Positions 19,238-27,567 of a stretch of DNA of 64,000 bases are shown piece after piece. This DNA is from LMUY01 sp965276785 (GTDB taxonomy: Bacteria > Pseudomonadota > Alphaproteobacteria > Acetobacterales > Acetobacteraceae), in contig OZ255629.1 of NCBI GenBank assembly GCA_965276785.1, forward strand, positions 992,001-1,056,000. The letters run 5' to 3'. The position numbers were made by a program, and so were the translations under genes. The stretch's first letter is position 1; every line of letters starts with the position of its first letter. The notes under the pieces are model-generated. The model was not told the origin of the DNA. It saw only the letters and a program-made list of their open reading frames with translations, and searched no databases.

Positions 19238-20259
19238 TGCGGGGTGCTGGCGCGGTTGACGCGGCCCTCCAGGGGGTAGGCCGGGTCGTTGTAGCCCGGC
19301 GTGGACGGGTGGCCCGGGGGGACCAGGCGGTCGACCAGGGCTTCGTCCTCGGTGGTGAAGCGGTAGGCGAGGGCGCCCATGTAGTCGGTCCATTGCTCCA
19401 TGGTGCGCGGGCCGCCGATCGCGCCGGTGACCAGGGCATTATTCAGCACCCAGGCGAAGGCGAACTGGCCCGGCGTGATGCCGCGCTCCTGGGCGTGGGC
19501 GGCGAGGGTTTGCGCGATCTGCAGGCTCTCGGGGCGCCATTCCGTCTCCATGATGCGTTTGTCCTGGCGGGCGGCGCGGGAGCCCTCGCCGGGTGGGGCG
19601 TCGGGGCGGTATTTGCCGGTGAGCACGCCGCGGGCCAGCGGGCTGTAGGGGAATACGCCGAGGCCGAGATGGGCGCAGGCGGGCAGGTGTTCCACTTCGG
19701 GCATGCGGTTGAGCGCGTTATAGTAGGGCTGCGAGATCACCGGGCGAGGGGTGCCGGCGGCGTCGCACAGGCGGCAGAGTTCGGCCACGCGCCAAGCTCG
19801 ATGGTTGGAGACGCCGAAGTAGCGGATGCGGCCGGTGCGGGTGAGGTCGGCCATGGCGTGCACCACCTCTTCGAGCGGCGTGCGGTGGTCTTCTTTGTGG
19901 AGGTAGAGGATGTCGATGGTGTCGGTGCCGAGGCGCTTGAGGCTGGCATCCACCGCGGTGAAGACGTAGCGGCGGGAGAGGCCGCTGGCGTTGGGGCCCT
20001 CGCCGGTGGGGTTGGCGAGCTTGGTGGCGAGCACCCACCAGTCGCGATGCGCGCGGATGGCGCGGCCGGTGATGCGCTCGCTTTGTCCGCCGGTGTAGAC
20101 ATCGGCGGTGTCGATAAGGTTGATGCCGCCGTCGCGGGCGGCGTCGATGATGCGGACGGCGTCGGCCTCGTCCGTGGCGCCGCCGAACATCATGGTGCCG
20201 AGGCAGAGCGGGGAGACCTGCAGGCCGGAGCGGCCGAGGGGGCGATAGGGGGCTGTCAT
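19234..20259 (-). CDS. Aldo/keto reductase (AKR)
   Basis: A 341-residue NAD(P)H-dependent oxidoreductase with a TIM-barrel AKR fold. Catalytic region: INLIDTADVYTGGQSE (Asp and Tyr), WVLATKLANP (Lys), and TIDILYLHKEDHRTPLEEV (His). The GVSNHRAWRVAEL and QPYYNALNRMPEVE blocks follow, and the C-terminal cofactor loop is present. The family resembles YajO/Tas-type AKRs. It is co-transcribed with the Uma2 gene upstream (ATGA overlap) and pirin downstream. The substrate is unknown. Confidence 0.9.
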   Translation of the reverse strand: MTAPYRPLGRSGLQVSPLCLGTMMFGGATDEADAVRIIDAARDGGINLIDTADVYTGGQSERITGRAIRAHRDWWVLATKLANPTGEGPNASGLSRRYVFTAVDASLKRLGTDTIDILYLHKEDHRTPLEEVVHAMADLTRTGRIRYFGVSNHRAWRVAELCRLCDAAGTPRPVISQPYYNALNRMPEVEHLPACAHLGLGVFPYSPLARGVLTGKYRPDAPPGEGSRAARQDKRIMETEWRPESLQIAQTLAAHAQERGITPGQFAFAWVLNNALVTGAIGGPRTMEQWTDYMGALAYRFTTEDEALVDRLVPPGHPSTPGYNDPAYPLEGRVNRASTPQ

Positions 20260-20819
20260 GCAGGCTGCTCCGGAAGGTCGATGCCGAGGTAAAGTTCGTC
20301 GAGCGGGACGGCGATGCCGATTTCGGGCATGGCGAGGGTCTCGCCGGCGGTGAGCACCTGGCCGGACCAGCCTTCGGCGGTGCGGGCGAACACGGTGGCG
20401 GCAACGTGGTCCTGCTCGAGGATGACGTAGCGCTGGAGCGAGGGGATGGCCTGGTATTCGCGCGTCTTGGCCAGCCGGTCGGTGCTGGCCGTCGAGGGGC
20501 TGAGCACTTCGAAGAGAACGACGGGCTCGCGGGTGCTGACGGCAGTGCCGGGTTGCGGGCCGGATACCACGATGCCGTCGGGATAGCGGACGCTGGTCTC
20601 GGTGCGGACCTGCAGGTTGCTGCCGAGGAACTGGCAGGCGGTCTTTCGAAGCGCGCCGCCGATTGAGATGGCAAGGTTGCGCTGCAATGCGGCATGGCGA
20701 ATCGTACCGCCCGCCATTGCTATGACTTGGAGGCCGTCGAATTCGTGCTTGGTGGGCTGGCGCTGCTCCCAGTCGAGGAACTCCGCCAGCGTCATCGGGC
20801 GTGTCAGTGTGGTGCTCAT
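20256..20819 (-). CDS. Uma2 family (DUF820) putative restriction-endonuclease-fold protein
   Basis: A 187-residue protein with the Uma2 arrangement: LTLAEFLDWEQR-like N-terminus (MTLAEFLDWEQRQPTKHEF), RYPDGIVVSG, PVVLFEVLSPST and KTREYQAIPSLQRYVILEQD. The Asp of YPD, the Glu of FEV and the Lys of KTREY are the PD-(D/E)XK-like positions. Uma2 proteins are abundant in cyanobacteria and in some proteobacteria and have no settled function. It precedes the aldo/keto reductase with a four-base overlap. Confidence 0.88.
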   Translation of the reverse strand: MSTTLTRPMTLAEFLDWEQRQPTKHEFDGLQVIAMAGGTIRHAALQRNLAISIGGALRKTACQFLGSNLQVRTETSVRYPDGIVVSGPQPGTAVSTREPVVLFEVLSPSTASTDRLAKTREYQAIPSLQRYVILEQDHVAATVFARTAEGWSGQVLTAGETLAMPEIGIAVPLDELYLGIDLPEQPA

Positions 20820-20964
20820 GGCGCCAGCATAGCAGCCGCAGCGATGCCTGTGAGGGGCGAATTGGCTCGTTGTGCTGAACTGGAGCGGACGTTACCAGCC
20901 GGACCGCGTGGATACCCGGATCAAGTCCAAGGCTGTCCGGCCATGACGAGGGGGTGGCGAGCGC

Positions 20965-21591
20965 TTACCCCGACTCTCTGGCGGGACGGGCGGGTGGAGG
21001 CGAGGCGTATGGCGGTTGGGCGGCGAGCCTTGGAAGGGCGGCGGTGACCAGGCCGAGGTCGCGGCAGATGCGGCGGACGACCTCCTCGACGGGCAGGGAT
21101 TGCAGGTCGTCGGCGAAGGCCGGGTCGTCGAGGCGCTCGTAGAGGTCGTCGAACAGGCGTTCGGCGGCCTCGGCGTTTTCCTCCCCTGGGGCAGCGTCGC
21201 GAATTCGGCTGGTGACGCCGCGGGCGACCTGGCGGCGGAGCATGGCGGGGCGGTCGTCGGCGGCACGGGCGCGGGGCCAGCCGGCTAGTATGCGCTGCTT
21301 GAGGGCGAGGGTGCGGCGCAGAGCGCGGGAGAGCTGGTCCAGCGCGCGGGCTAGGGTGTTGGTGTGGGGCACGGCCTGGGCCATCGCGGCGGTGGTGTCG
21401 TCGATGGCTTGGCCGGTTGCGGCGGCCTCGGCGAGGGAGGCCGGGGTGCTGCCCGAGTCGGGCAGCCAGACAGAAGCGGCGTTGGCGAGCTTCTGCTCGA
21501 TCTGCATCATGCACGAGACCACGCGCATCGCCCCCAGGGTGAGGGTGGCGGCTTCGGCGAGCATGGCGTCGGCATCAAAGGGGGCGTTCAT
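20965..21591 (-). CDS. Hypothetical protein, alanine-rich and helical
   Basis: A 208-residue protein, MNAPFDADAMLAEAATLTLG, with no signal peptide or membrane segment. It is rich in Ala, Arg and acidic residues and likely helical throughout. Two recognisable blocks are SCMMQIEQKLANAASV and a C-terminal LPVEEVVRRICRDLGL. The codon use is like that of its neighbours, so it is probably a real gene, but I do not recognise the family and its neighbours give no hint of function. Confidence 0.65.
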   Translation of the reverse strand: MNAPFDADAMLAEAATLTLGAMRVVSCMMQIEQKLANAASVWLPDSGSTPASLAEAAATGQAIDDTTAAMAQAVPHTNTLARALDQLSRALRRTLALKQRILAGWPRARAADDRPAMLRRQVARGVTSRIRDAAPGEENAEAAERLFDDLYERLDDPAFADDLQSLPVEEVVRRICRDLGLVTAALPRLAAQPPYASPPPARPARESG

Positions 21592-21901
21592 GGGCGAAGA
21601 ATAGCTCTTCGGGAGGGGACAGTTTCAAGCATCGGTCGGCGGGCGCGACGGATGACAGCGATTCGGATGCGAGGGCAGAGGTCAGCCATGTCCTCAAGCA
21701 TTGAGCATGATCGTTTCTGATAGGCGAAGCGCCCATGCTCTAACCCTTGGTTGAAGAGGCTGATTCACGCTTCAGGTTGAGCCAACCTGAAGCGATCAGG
21801 CTCTAGATCGGCCGCAACGATCCTGGATGGCCGCGTCGCTTTGCTTCTCGCCAGACGGCTTCTGACGTCGCTACGACTCGTCGGTCAGTGACAATGGATG
21901 C
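21592..21901. other. Intergenic region with a strong palindrome
   Basis: About 310 bases between the hypothetical gene and the first IS630 element. I see no convincing gene. The notable item is the stem-loop listed at 21761-21798. Confidence 0.6.
21761..21798. repeat. Perfect 11-bp inverted repeat (possible dispersed palindromic unit)
   Basis: CGCTTCAGGTT at 21768-21778 pairs perfectly with AACCTGAAGCG at 21784-21794 around a five-base loop GAGCC; TGAT and ATCA on the outside extend the stem. There is no U tract, so it is not a classic terminator. It resembles the short intergenic palindromes that recur in alphaproteobacterial genomes, but only one copy is visible in this window. Confidence 0.55.
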
Positions 21902-23116
21902 TAGTGTCCTGAACCAGAAGTTCGCCGTATCATGTCGCTGAAGTGTTGTAGGCGCAGAAGCGTTCGACTGCGGCCAGAATATCGTCTGCGGATTTGATCC
22001 AGCGGAAGGGCTTCGGATCGGCATTGTGCTGGTCGAGAAAGGCGTTGATTGCGGCTTCCAATGCTTCGACGCTGCGGTGCACGCCGCGTCTGATCTGCCG
22101 TTCGGTCAGCAGGGCGAAAAAACGCTCGATCTGGTTCAACCAGGAACTGCTGGTCGGCGTGAGATGAACATGCCAGCGCGGGCGCTTGGCGAGCCACTTG
22201 CGGATCAACTCGGTCTTGTGTGTCGCATAGTTGTCCCAGATCAGATGCACATCCAGCCCGTCCGGCACCTTGGCCTCGATCTCGTCCAGGAACTGACGGA
22301 ACTCCGTGGCGCGATGGCGCGGATAGCATTTGCCGATGACCGCTCCGGTGGCGACATCGAGGGCTGCGAACAGTGATGTCGTGCCATGGCGGACGTAATC
22401 GTGGCTGCGCCGCTGGGCCTGACCAGGCCGCATTGGAAACGCCGCCTGACTACGATCGAGCGCCTGGATCTGCGATTTCTCGTCCACACTGAGCACCAAG
22501 GCGTGTTCGGGTGGAGAAAGATACAGCCCCACCACATCGCGCACCTTGGCAACAAAATCAGGATCGGTGGAGAGCTTGAACGTCTCCTGACGGTGCGGCT
22601 TCAGCCCGAAGGCGCGCCAGATGCGCTGCACCGTGCTGACCGAAAGGCCAGTTTGGCGCGCCATGCCGCGCGAGCTCCAATGTGTCGCACCCTTAGGCTG
22701 GCTCTCCAGCGTGCGGGTGATCACAGCCTCGATTCGCTGGTCCTCGATCGTGCGCGGCGCGCCGGGTCGCGGCTCATCGCGCAATCCTCCCACCCGCTGC
22801 ACCAGGAAGCGGCGGCGCCATTTGCCGACGGTGTGTGGATGCACCCCAAGTTGCCGAGCGACCGCCTTATTCTCCAACCCATCAGCACAGCCCAGGACGA
22901 TCCGCGCACGCTCCGCCAACGCTTGGGCCGTCTTGGGTCGAGCTGCCAGCGCCGTCAGCTCCGACGTCTCCGCCTCTGTCAGCGATACCGCTTCCAGCCT
23001 CCGTCCCGCCATGCTTGCTCTCCCGCTTCAACGCAAAAGCCTCGCAAGTCACGTCGAATCGCGCCAAATGCAGTTTACGAATCCCTGATGCGACGGATTT
23101 TAGACTCGGGACACTA
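21902..23116 (-). mobile_element. IS630-family insertion sequence, copy 1 (intact)
   Basis: Bounded by TA dinucleotides at 21902-21903 and 23115-23116, as expected for TA-target insertion by IS630/Tc1-mariner elements. Just inside are short inverted repeats, GTGTCCTGA on the left and the reverse complement GTGTCCCGA on the right. It carries one uninterrupted transposase gene. Confidence 0.88.
21930..23012 (-). CDS. IS630-family transposase (copy 1)
   Basis: A 360-residue DDE transposase. The N-terminus is a helix-turn-helix (NKAVARQLGVHPHTVGKWRR), then a linker with MARQTGLSVSTVQRIWRAFG, and the catalytic core: ALVLSVDEKSQIQALDR (first Asp), VHLIWDNYATHKT (second Asp), and SSWLNQIERFFALLTERQIR (Glu). 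All three acidic residues are present and the frame is intact, so the element may be active. Confidence 0.93.
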   Translation of the reverse strand: MAGRRLEAVSLTEAETSELTALAARPKTAQALAERARIVLGCADGLENKAVARQLGVHPHTVGKWRRRFLVQRVGGLRDEPRPGAPRTIEDQRIEAVITRTLESQPKGATHWSSRGMARQTGLSVSTVQRIWRAFGLKPHRQETFKLSTDPDFVAKVRDVVGLYLSPPEHALVLSVDEKSQIQALDRSQAAFPMRPGQAQRRSHDYVRHGTTSLFAALDVATGAVIGKCYPRHRATEFRQFLDEIEAKVPDGLDVHLIWDNYATHKTELIRKWLAKRPRWHVHLTPTSSSWLNQIERFFALLTERQIRRGVHRSVEALEAAINAFLDQHNADPKPFRWIKSADDILAAVERFCAYNTSAT

Positions 23117-23286
23117 GGACGTTGCGGCACGATGCCGGGGCCGCTTGCTGGCGCAGTCTCGGTTGCTGCCCGTGTTCGGCTCATTTTCGAATTTGCCGCG
23201 GACCGCTGGCTGAGTGCCGCATTTGCTGGCCAGTTGGCGGAAACCCACGCATCTCCCATCAGGTGCCCGATACCCTATACCGGCAC

Positions 23287-23748
23287 TCAAGCCCGTTTTG
23301 TCCGTTTGGCGCCGGCAGGGCTGGTGCTGCCTTGGCGGGCGAACAGGATGGCCTGGAACAGCAGCCAACCGGCCGGGCCGAACAGGAAAGTGAGCGGTAG
23401 GATCGGGATCAGCAGGGTGCGCGGCAGCCGGTCGGCGAGGAAGCGCTGGGCGATGGCGGTGCCGATCAGCAGATCGAACGCAAGGTAGTGCAGCCAGCCG
23501 GCCAGGGCGGCGGCGGGCTGGCGGAATAGCGTCTGCACGCCGCTCAAGCTGCTGAAGTCGCCTCGCGTGCCGCTCCAGTACGCGACCAACAGCACCACGT
23601 AGGCGGCGGCCAGCAGCACCGGGACGAGCCGGCCGCAGAACCGCTCCAAGGCGCCGCGCCAGCCGAACGCGGCGGCCAAGGCCAGCACGATCCAACCGAT
23701 CACGGCGGCGAAATTGGCGATGCGGAACACCGTCTCCAGCGAGGTCAC
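23287..23748 (-). CDS. ABA4-like (DUF4281) membrane protein
   Basis: A 153-residue protein from GTG 23748, four codon positions before the end of trpS. Four hydrophobic helices are visible (VIGWIVLALAAAFGW; LVPVLLAAAYVVLLVAYW; GWLHYLAFDLLIGTAIAQR; LLIPILPLTFLFGPAGWLL). The FLFGPAGWL and HYLAFDLLIGTA motifs are those of the ABA DEFICIENT 4-like family, which in plants is needed for neoxanthin formation. The bacterial function is not known. It lies 3' of trpS on the same strand. Confidence 0.82.
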   Translation of the reverse strand: MTSLETVFRIANFAAVIGWIVLALAAAFGWRGALERFCGRLVPVLLAAAYVVLLVAYWSGTRGDFSSLSGVQTLFRQPAAALAGWLHYLAFDLLIGTAIAQRFLADRLPRTLLIPILPLTFLFGPAGWLLFQAILFARQGSTSPAGAKRTKRA

Positions 23749-23750
23749 GC

Positions 23751-24752
23751 TCAGCGACCGGGCTTGAGGAACCCTACCAAGCGCTCGGCCTCGGCCACGA
23801 TTGGGTCGGCGATGGCGGCGGCGCGGGCGGCGCCCTCGGTGAGGCGGCGGTCGATGGCGGCCGGGTCGGCGAGCCAGCGGCGGGTCTCGGCGGCGATGGG
23901 TTCCAGCTTGGCGATCACCAGCGCGGCCAAAGCCTCCTTGAAGGCGCCGAAGCCGCGGCCGCCGTGCTCGGCCAATACGCCCGCCGGGTCGGTGTCGGAG
24001 AGCGCCGCGTAGATGCCCACCAGGTTGCGCGCCTCGGGGCGGTGCTCCAGCAGGCGGGGCTCGGCGGGGAGCGGCTCGGGGTCGGTTTTGGCGCGGCGGA
24101 TTTTGAGCGCGATGGTGTCGGCGTCGTCGGTGAGATTGATGCGGCTCTGGTCCGACGGGTCGGACTTGCTCATCTTCTTGGTGCCGTCGCGCAGGCTCAT
24201 GACGCGGGCGGCGGGGCCCAGGATGAGCGGCTCGATGGCGGGGAAGAACGGCGCGTCGTAGTCGTGGTTGAATTTCTGGGCGATGTCGTTGGCCAGTTCG
24301 AGGTGTTGGCGCTGGTCGTCGCCGACGGGGACGCGGGTGGCGTGATAGGCCAGGATGTCGGCGGCCATCAGGTTGGGGTAGACGTAGAGGCCGGCGGAGA
24401 CGTTCTCGCGGTCTTTGCCCGCTTTGTCCTTGAACTGGGTCATTCGGTTGAGCCAGCCGAGCCTCGCCACGCAGTTGAAGATCCAGGCCAGGCGGGTGTG
24501 GGCGTGCACGGCGGATTGGTGGAACAGGATTGATCGCTCGTCGATGCCGGCGGCGATGTAGGCCGCTGCAACCCCGCGGGTGGCGGCGGCCAGGGTCGCC
24601 GGGTCCTGCGGGGCGGTAATGGCGTGCAGGTCCACGACGCAATAGATACAGTCGTGGCTGTCCTGCAGCGGCACCCAATTGCGCAGGGCGCCGAGGTAAT
24701 TGCCGAGATGGAGCACGCCGGAGGGCTGGATGCCGGAGAAGATGCGTTGCAT
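23751..24752 (-). CDS. trpS: Tryptophan--tRNA ligase
   Basis: Class I aminoacyl-tRNA synthetase, 333 residues from ATG 24752. The HIGH-like motif is in QPSGVLHLGNYLGAL and the KMSKS motif in GTKKMSKSDPSDQSR. An AIEPLILGPAARVMSLRDG block and a C-terminal anticodon-binding region follow. An open frame extends upstream to 25052, but that stretch overlaps a toxin-stalk fragment in another frame and is not part of TrpS. trpS often neighbours murJ in alphaproteobacteria; here the two are about 8 kb apart with the toxin array between them. Confidence 0.95.
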   Translation of the reverse strand: MQRIFSGIQPSGVLHLGNYLGALRNWVPLQDSHDCIYCVVDLHAITAPQDPATLAAATRGVAAAYIAAGIDERSILFHQSAVHAHTRLAWIFNCVARLGWLNRMTQFKDKAGKDRENVSAGLYVYPNLMAADILAYHATRVPVGDDQRQHLELANDIAQKFNHDYDAPFFPAIEPLILGPAARVMSLRDGTKKMSKSDPSDQSRINLTDDADTIALKIRRAKTDPEPLPAEPRLLEHRPEARNLVGIYAALSDTDPAGVLAEHGGRGFGAFKEALAALVIAKLEPIAAETRRWLADPAAIDRRLTEGAARAAAIADPIVAEAERLVGFLKPGR

Positions 24753-24784
24753 GGAGCTTGTTTCCCGCGCGCAGGCGGGAGCGG

Positions 24785-25045
24785 TCAAGGCCTCGCAAGG
24801 CGAGCTGGCGGCGGCGGACGCCGCGTGCTCGGCGCCGTCAGTGCCGAGCCAGGTGCGTTGGCCGCATACAAGCCAAGCGGATCGGTTTTCGAGATCGTCA
24901 GCCCGCGCGCGAACTGCCTGCCGGTCACTTCGTTCGGCATCGCCGCGTGGCCGAAGTTGATCTGGTAGAAGCTCTGCACCACTGCGGCCGCCTGGGGCGA
25001 CTGCGCCAGGTTGCGCCGAATGTCGCTGAGCGTGGCGCCGTTGGC
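24785..25045 (-). pseudogene. Stalk fragment of a DUF4214-type toxin (relic 3)
   Basis: About 86 codons that match the middle of the intact toxin at 29303-32569. The relic reads ATLSDIRRNLAQSPQAAA, VVQSFYQINFGHAAMPNEVT and GRQFARGLTISKTDPLGLYA, against TLATVRQDLAQSAEAAG, VVQSFYQISFGRAATADEVT and GMQFALGLSISDTDTFALYN in the intact gene. Both ends are missing: the upstream edge is a stop codon nine bases from the end of the disrupted immunity gene, and after the shared part it runs into Ala/Pro-rich nonsense before trpS. It is more diverged than relic 2, so probably an older cassette. Confidence 0.75.
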
Positions 25046-25101
25046 TCAACATCTCAAAATTTCGTTACGATGCTAAAGCCTGCGCCTAGTTCCTCGGCAA
25101 T

Positions 25102-26163
25102 TAGACCCTTATCGTTCTGACTGTGCAAACCCGCAGTGTCGGATGTAGTTGGCGCACTCCTGCGGGGTGAAGCGCTTGAGCAGGCGGCCGATTGCGGTCC
25201 AGAGGTCCTCGATGGTGCGTTCGGCCGCATCGCGAAGCAGGCGTTTGAACTTGGAGAACGTCAGCTCGATCGGGTTGAGGTCTGGACTGTAGGGCGGCAG
25301 ATAGATCAGGCTCGCACCGGCAGCCTCGATGGCCTCGCGCACGCCGCTCACCTTGTGCGAGCTGAGGTTATCGAGCACCACGACGTCGCCTGGCTTGAGT
25401 TCCTTGACCAGGAACTGCTGGATGTAGGCGAGGAACGCCGCTCCGTTGATCGCGCTGTCCAGCACCAACGGAGCAATCAAGCCGGTTGTGCGCAGGCCGG
25501 CCAGGAAGGTGGTTGTGTGCCAATGGCCGTGCGGGACGATGCCGACCAGGCGCTCGCCCCGTGGTGCCCGGCCGCGTGTGCGGGTCATGTTGGTCGTGGC
25601 CCAGGTTTCATCGAGGAAGACAAGGCGCGCTGGATTGAGAGTGAGCTGGCGCGCCGCCCATTGTCGGCGCGCTTCGGCGGTGTCCTCGCGCCGCTGTTCC
25701 TCGGCCTGCAGGTGCTTTTTTTATATGTCAGGCCCAGCCGGGCGACGACTTTCCACATTACGGAGTAGCTCACACTGACTTTGTGGGTTTGCGACAGCCA
25801 CAACCGCAGCTCGTCCAACGTGGCATCTGGAAACCGATGGATTTGTGCTGCCAAGTCCTTGGTGACGCCGGCCAATCGCAACGGAACATGGCCATGCTGC
25901 GGGCCAGGGGCCGGATCGCCGAGCTCGCGAAGCCGGGCCCGCACTTTCGAAACATAAGACGGGCTCACGCCAAAGCGCGTTGCCGCCTGCACCAAGGTCA
26001 GATCGCGGCATGCCAGCACCCGATCCCGCAAGTCCTGCCCGTAGGCCTGTCCACGCCGCCACGCCATCCTCGCCTCCGGTATCAGCCGGAAGCCTTCGAA
26101 TCACACGTCGCTCCCGTTTCGGAAGGAGAAAACTGCGATTCCAGTCAAAGCGATTTGAGTCTA
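25102..26163 (-). mobile_element. IS630-family insertion sequence, copy 2 (frameshifting type)
   Basis: Flanked by TA at 25102-25103 and 26162-26163. The inverted ends match over about 23 bases: left TAGACCCTTATCGTTCTGAC and right (reverse complement) TAGACTCAAATCGCTTTGAC. It sits inside the 3' part of the candidate immunity gene at 25054-27571; removing it with one TA restores the gene's frame. Confidence 0.9.
25109..26067 (-). CDS. IS630-family transposase (copy 2), two frames joined by -1 frameshift
   Basis: The first frame (26067 down to about 25716) encodes the helix-turn-helix (LVQAATRFGVSPSYVSKVRA) and ends LGLTYKKSTCR. The second frame (to 25109) encodes the core: VFLDETWATTN (first Asp), VVVLDNLSSHK (second Asp), YLPPYSPDLNPIELTFSKFK (Glu). 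A run of seven A on the coding strand (25716-25722) lies at the crossover; a slip there gives LTYKKKHLQAEEQRRED and a full-length product. This two-frame design is known in part of the IS630 family, so the gene is probably functional and not broken. Confidence 0.85.
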
Positions 26164-26340
26164 AGGCTGCAAGAGCATGTCCCTCTTCAACAAAAAAAGT
26201 CTTTGATGTGGGGTCTCGAAGCCCGATGCTGGAGGATTTTCCATGTTGAGCGAACTATCATACTCATCGGACCACTTTCTCAGACGTGCAATTAGGTGGT
26301 TCGACAGATTCAAGCTGGATGGATCTATGTTACCAACTAA

Positions 26341-27505
26341 TACCGGTCAGCTTAGAAGCTGACTTGGTTGAGGTAGGGGTAGCTAGTTAGGGATTGCAGT
26401 TGGGCTGCGGTCAGCTTTTGCCATGCGATGCAAAGCGCATCGACGATGGCGTCGTAGCTGTTGAGGAGCCTGTGGCTGAGATAGCGCTCGCGCAGGTAGA
26501 GCCAAACGCGTTCGACTGGGTTGAGCTCGGGGCTGTAGGGCGGCAGCAGGATCAGCGACACGTTGGCCGGCATGGTGAGGTCGTTGGTGACGTGCCAGCC
26601 GGCCTGATCCATGACCATGGCAGCGTGTTCGTCCTTGGCCAAGGTGGCGGCGAACTGGTCGACGAACAGCTGCATGGTGGCGGTGTTCAGCTCTGGCAGC
26701 ACCAGGGCGAACGCGCTGCCAGTCTTCGGCTGCACGGCGGCGAACAGGTGCGTCCAGGTGTAACGCTGGTCGCACAAGCCGGGCGGGCGTTGGCCGCGGG
26801 TGAACCAGCGATGGCAGGTGCGGCCTTTCTGGCCGAACCGCGCCTCATCCTGAAACCACAGCGTCAGGCGGCGGCCCGGATGCGCCTGCGCGATGGTGTC
26901 CAGCTCGCTCTGCAGCCCCCTTTTGACCAGGTCTGTCGTGCTACCGGGTCGGCCTTGGGATGCGACGGCCGGGCCTTCTGCCGCGACAAGCCCAGTTTGC
27001 GCATCAGCTTGGACATGTGCGCCTCGTGGTAGTCGACCTTCCAGCGCCGCGCGATCTCGGCACACAGCTCGGCCAGCGTCCAGGCCGACACGCCCGTCTT
27101 CTCGATGTCCGGACCATCCAGCACCAGCTTGCGCAGCTCGGCCATACGGCTGTCGTCCAGCCGCGGCTTTGGTCCAGGCCGGGGCCGGTCGTGCAGGCCG
27201 TCCAAGCCCTCGGCGTTGTAGCGCATGACCGCATCGCGCAGCGCCTGGCGCTCCATGCCGGCCAGGCGCGCTGCCTCGGCCCGCGTCATGCCTTCCAGCG
27301 CGTTGGCGATTGCCATCATCCGCGCCGCCGCTGATCGGTCAGGTTCTACACGCGCCCGCTTGCGCAGTTCTGCCCCCGACAGCTTCTCGCTGATCACCAG
27401 CCGCTTGCCCTTCATCGCCCCTACCCCGCACAGCCCCAGCGAGGCCAGCAGGCTCCACCGAGCCGCTCAAAATCACAGGCGAGTCATCAACCGCGCTGGC
27501 CGGTA
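26341..27505 (-). mobile_element. IS630-family insertion sequence, copy 3
   Basis: The ends are TACCGGTCAGC on the left and, as reverse complement, TACCGGCCAGC on the right (27495-27505). The flanks carry a TAA on both sides, consistent with the TA target duplication of IS630 elements. It interrupts codon 22 or so of the candidate immunity gene. It differs from copies 1 and 2 in both ends and transposase, so three separate IS630 subgroups have entered this region. Confidence 0.87.
26352..27415 (-). CDS. IS630-family transposase (copy 3), frameshifted between two frames
   Basis: The first frame (27415 down to about 26916) holds an N-terminal helix-turn-helix (MTRAEAARLAGMERQALRDA) and the linker (KLMRKLGLSRQKARPSHPKA). 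The second frame (to 26352) holds the DDE core: RLTLWFQDEARFGQKGR, AAMVMDQAGWHVTND and LPPYSPELNPVERVWLYLRE. The change of frame occurs near AAAAGGGGG on the coding strand (26916-26924) and needs a -1 shift. This may be programmed, as in related elements, or a recent mutation. Confidence 0.82.
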
Positions 27506-27567
27506 TAATTCGGGTGATGCGTGCCAGAGAGGGTGGCAATGATAGTCCGGCATTAGCTTAAAAGTTT

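Noticed and set aside
24753..25052. Upstream extension of trpS
   Set aside because: TrpS homologues start at MQRIFSGIQPSG; the extension is nonsense, and the same DNA encodes the toxin-stalk relic in another frame.
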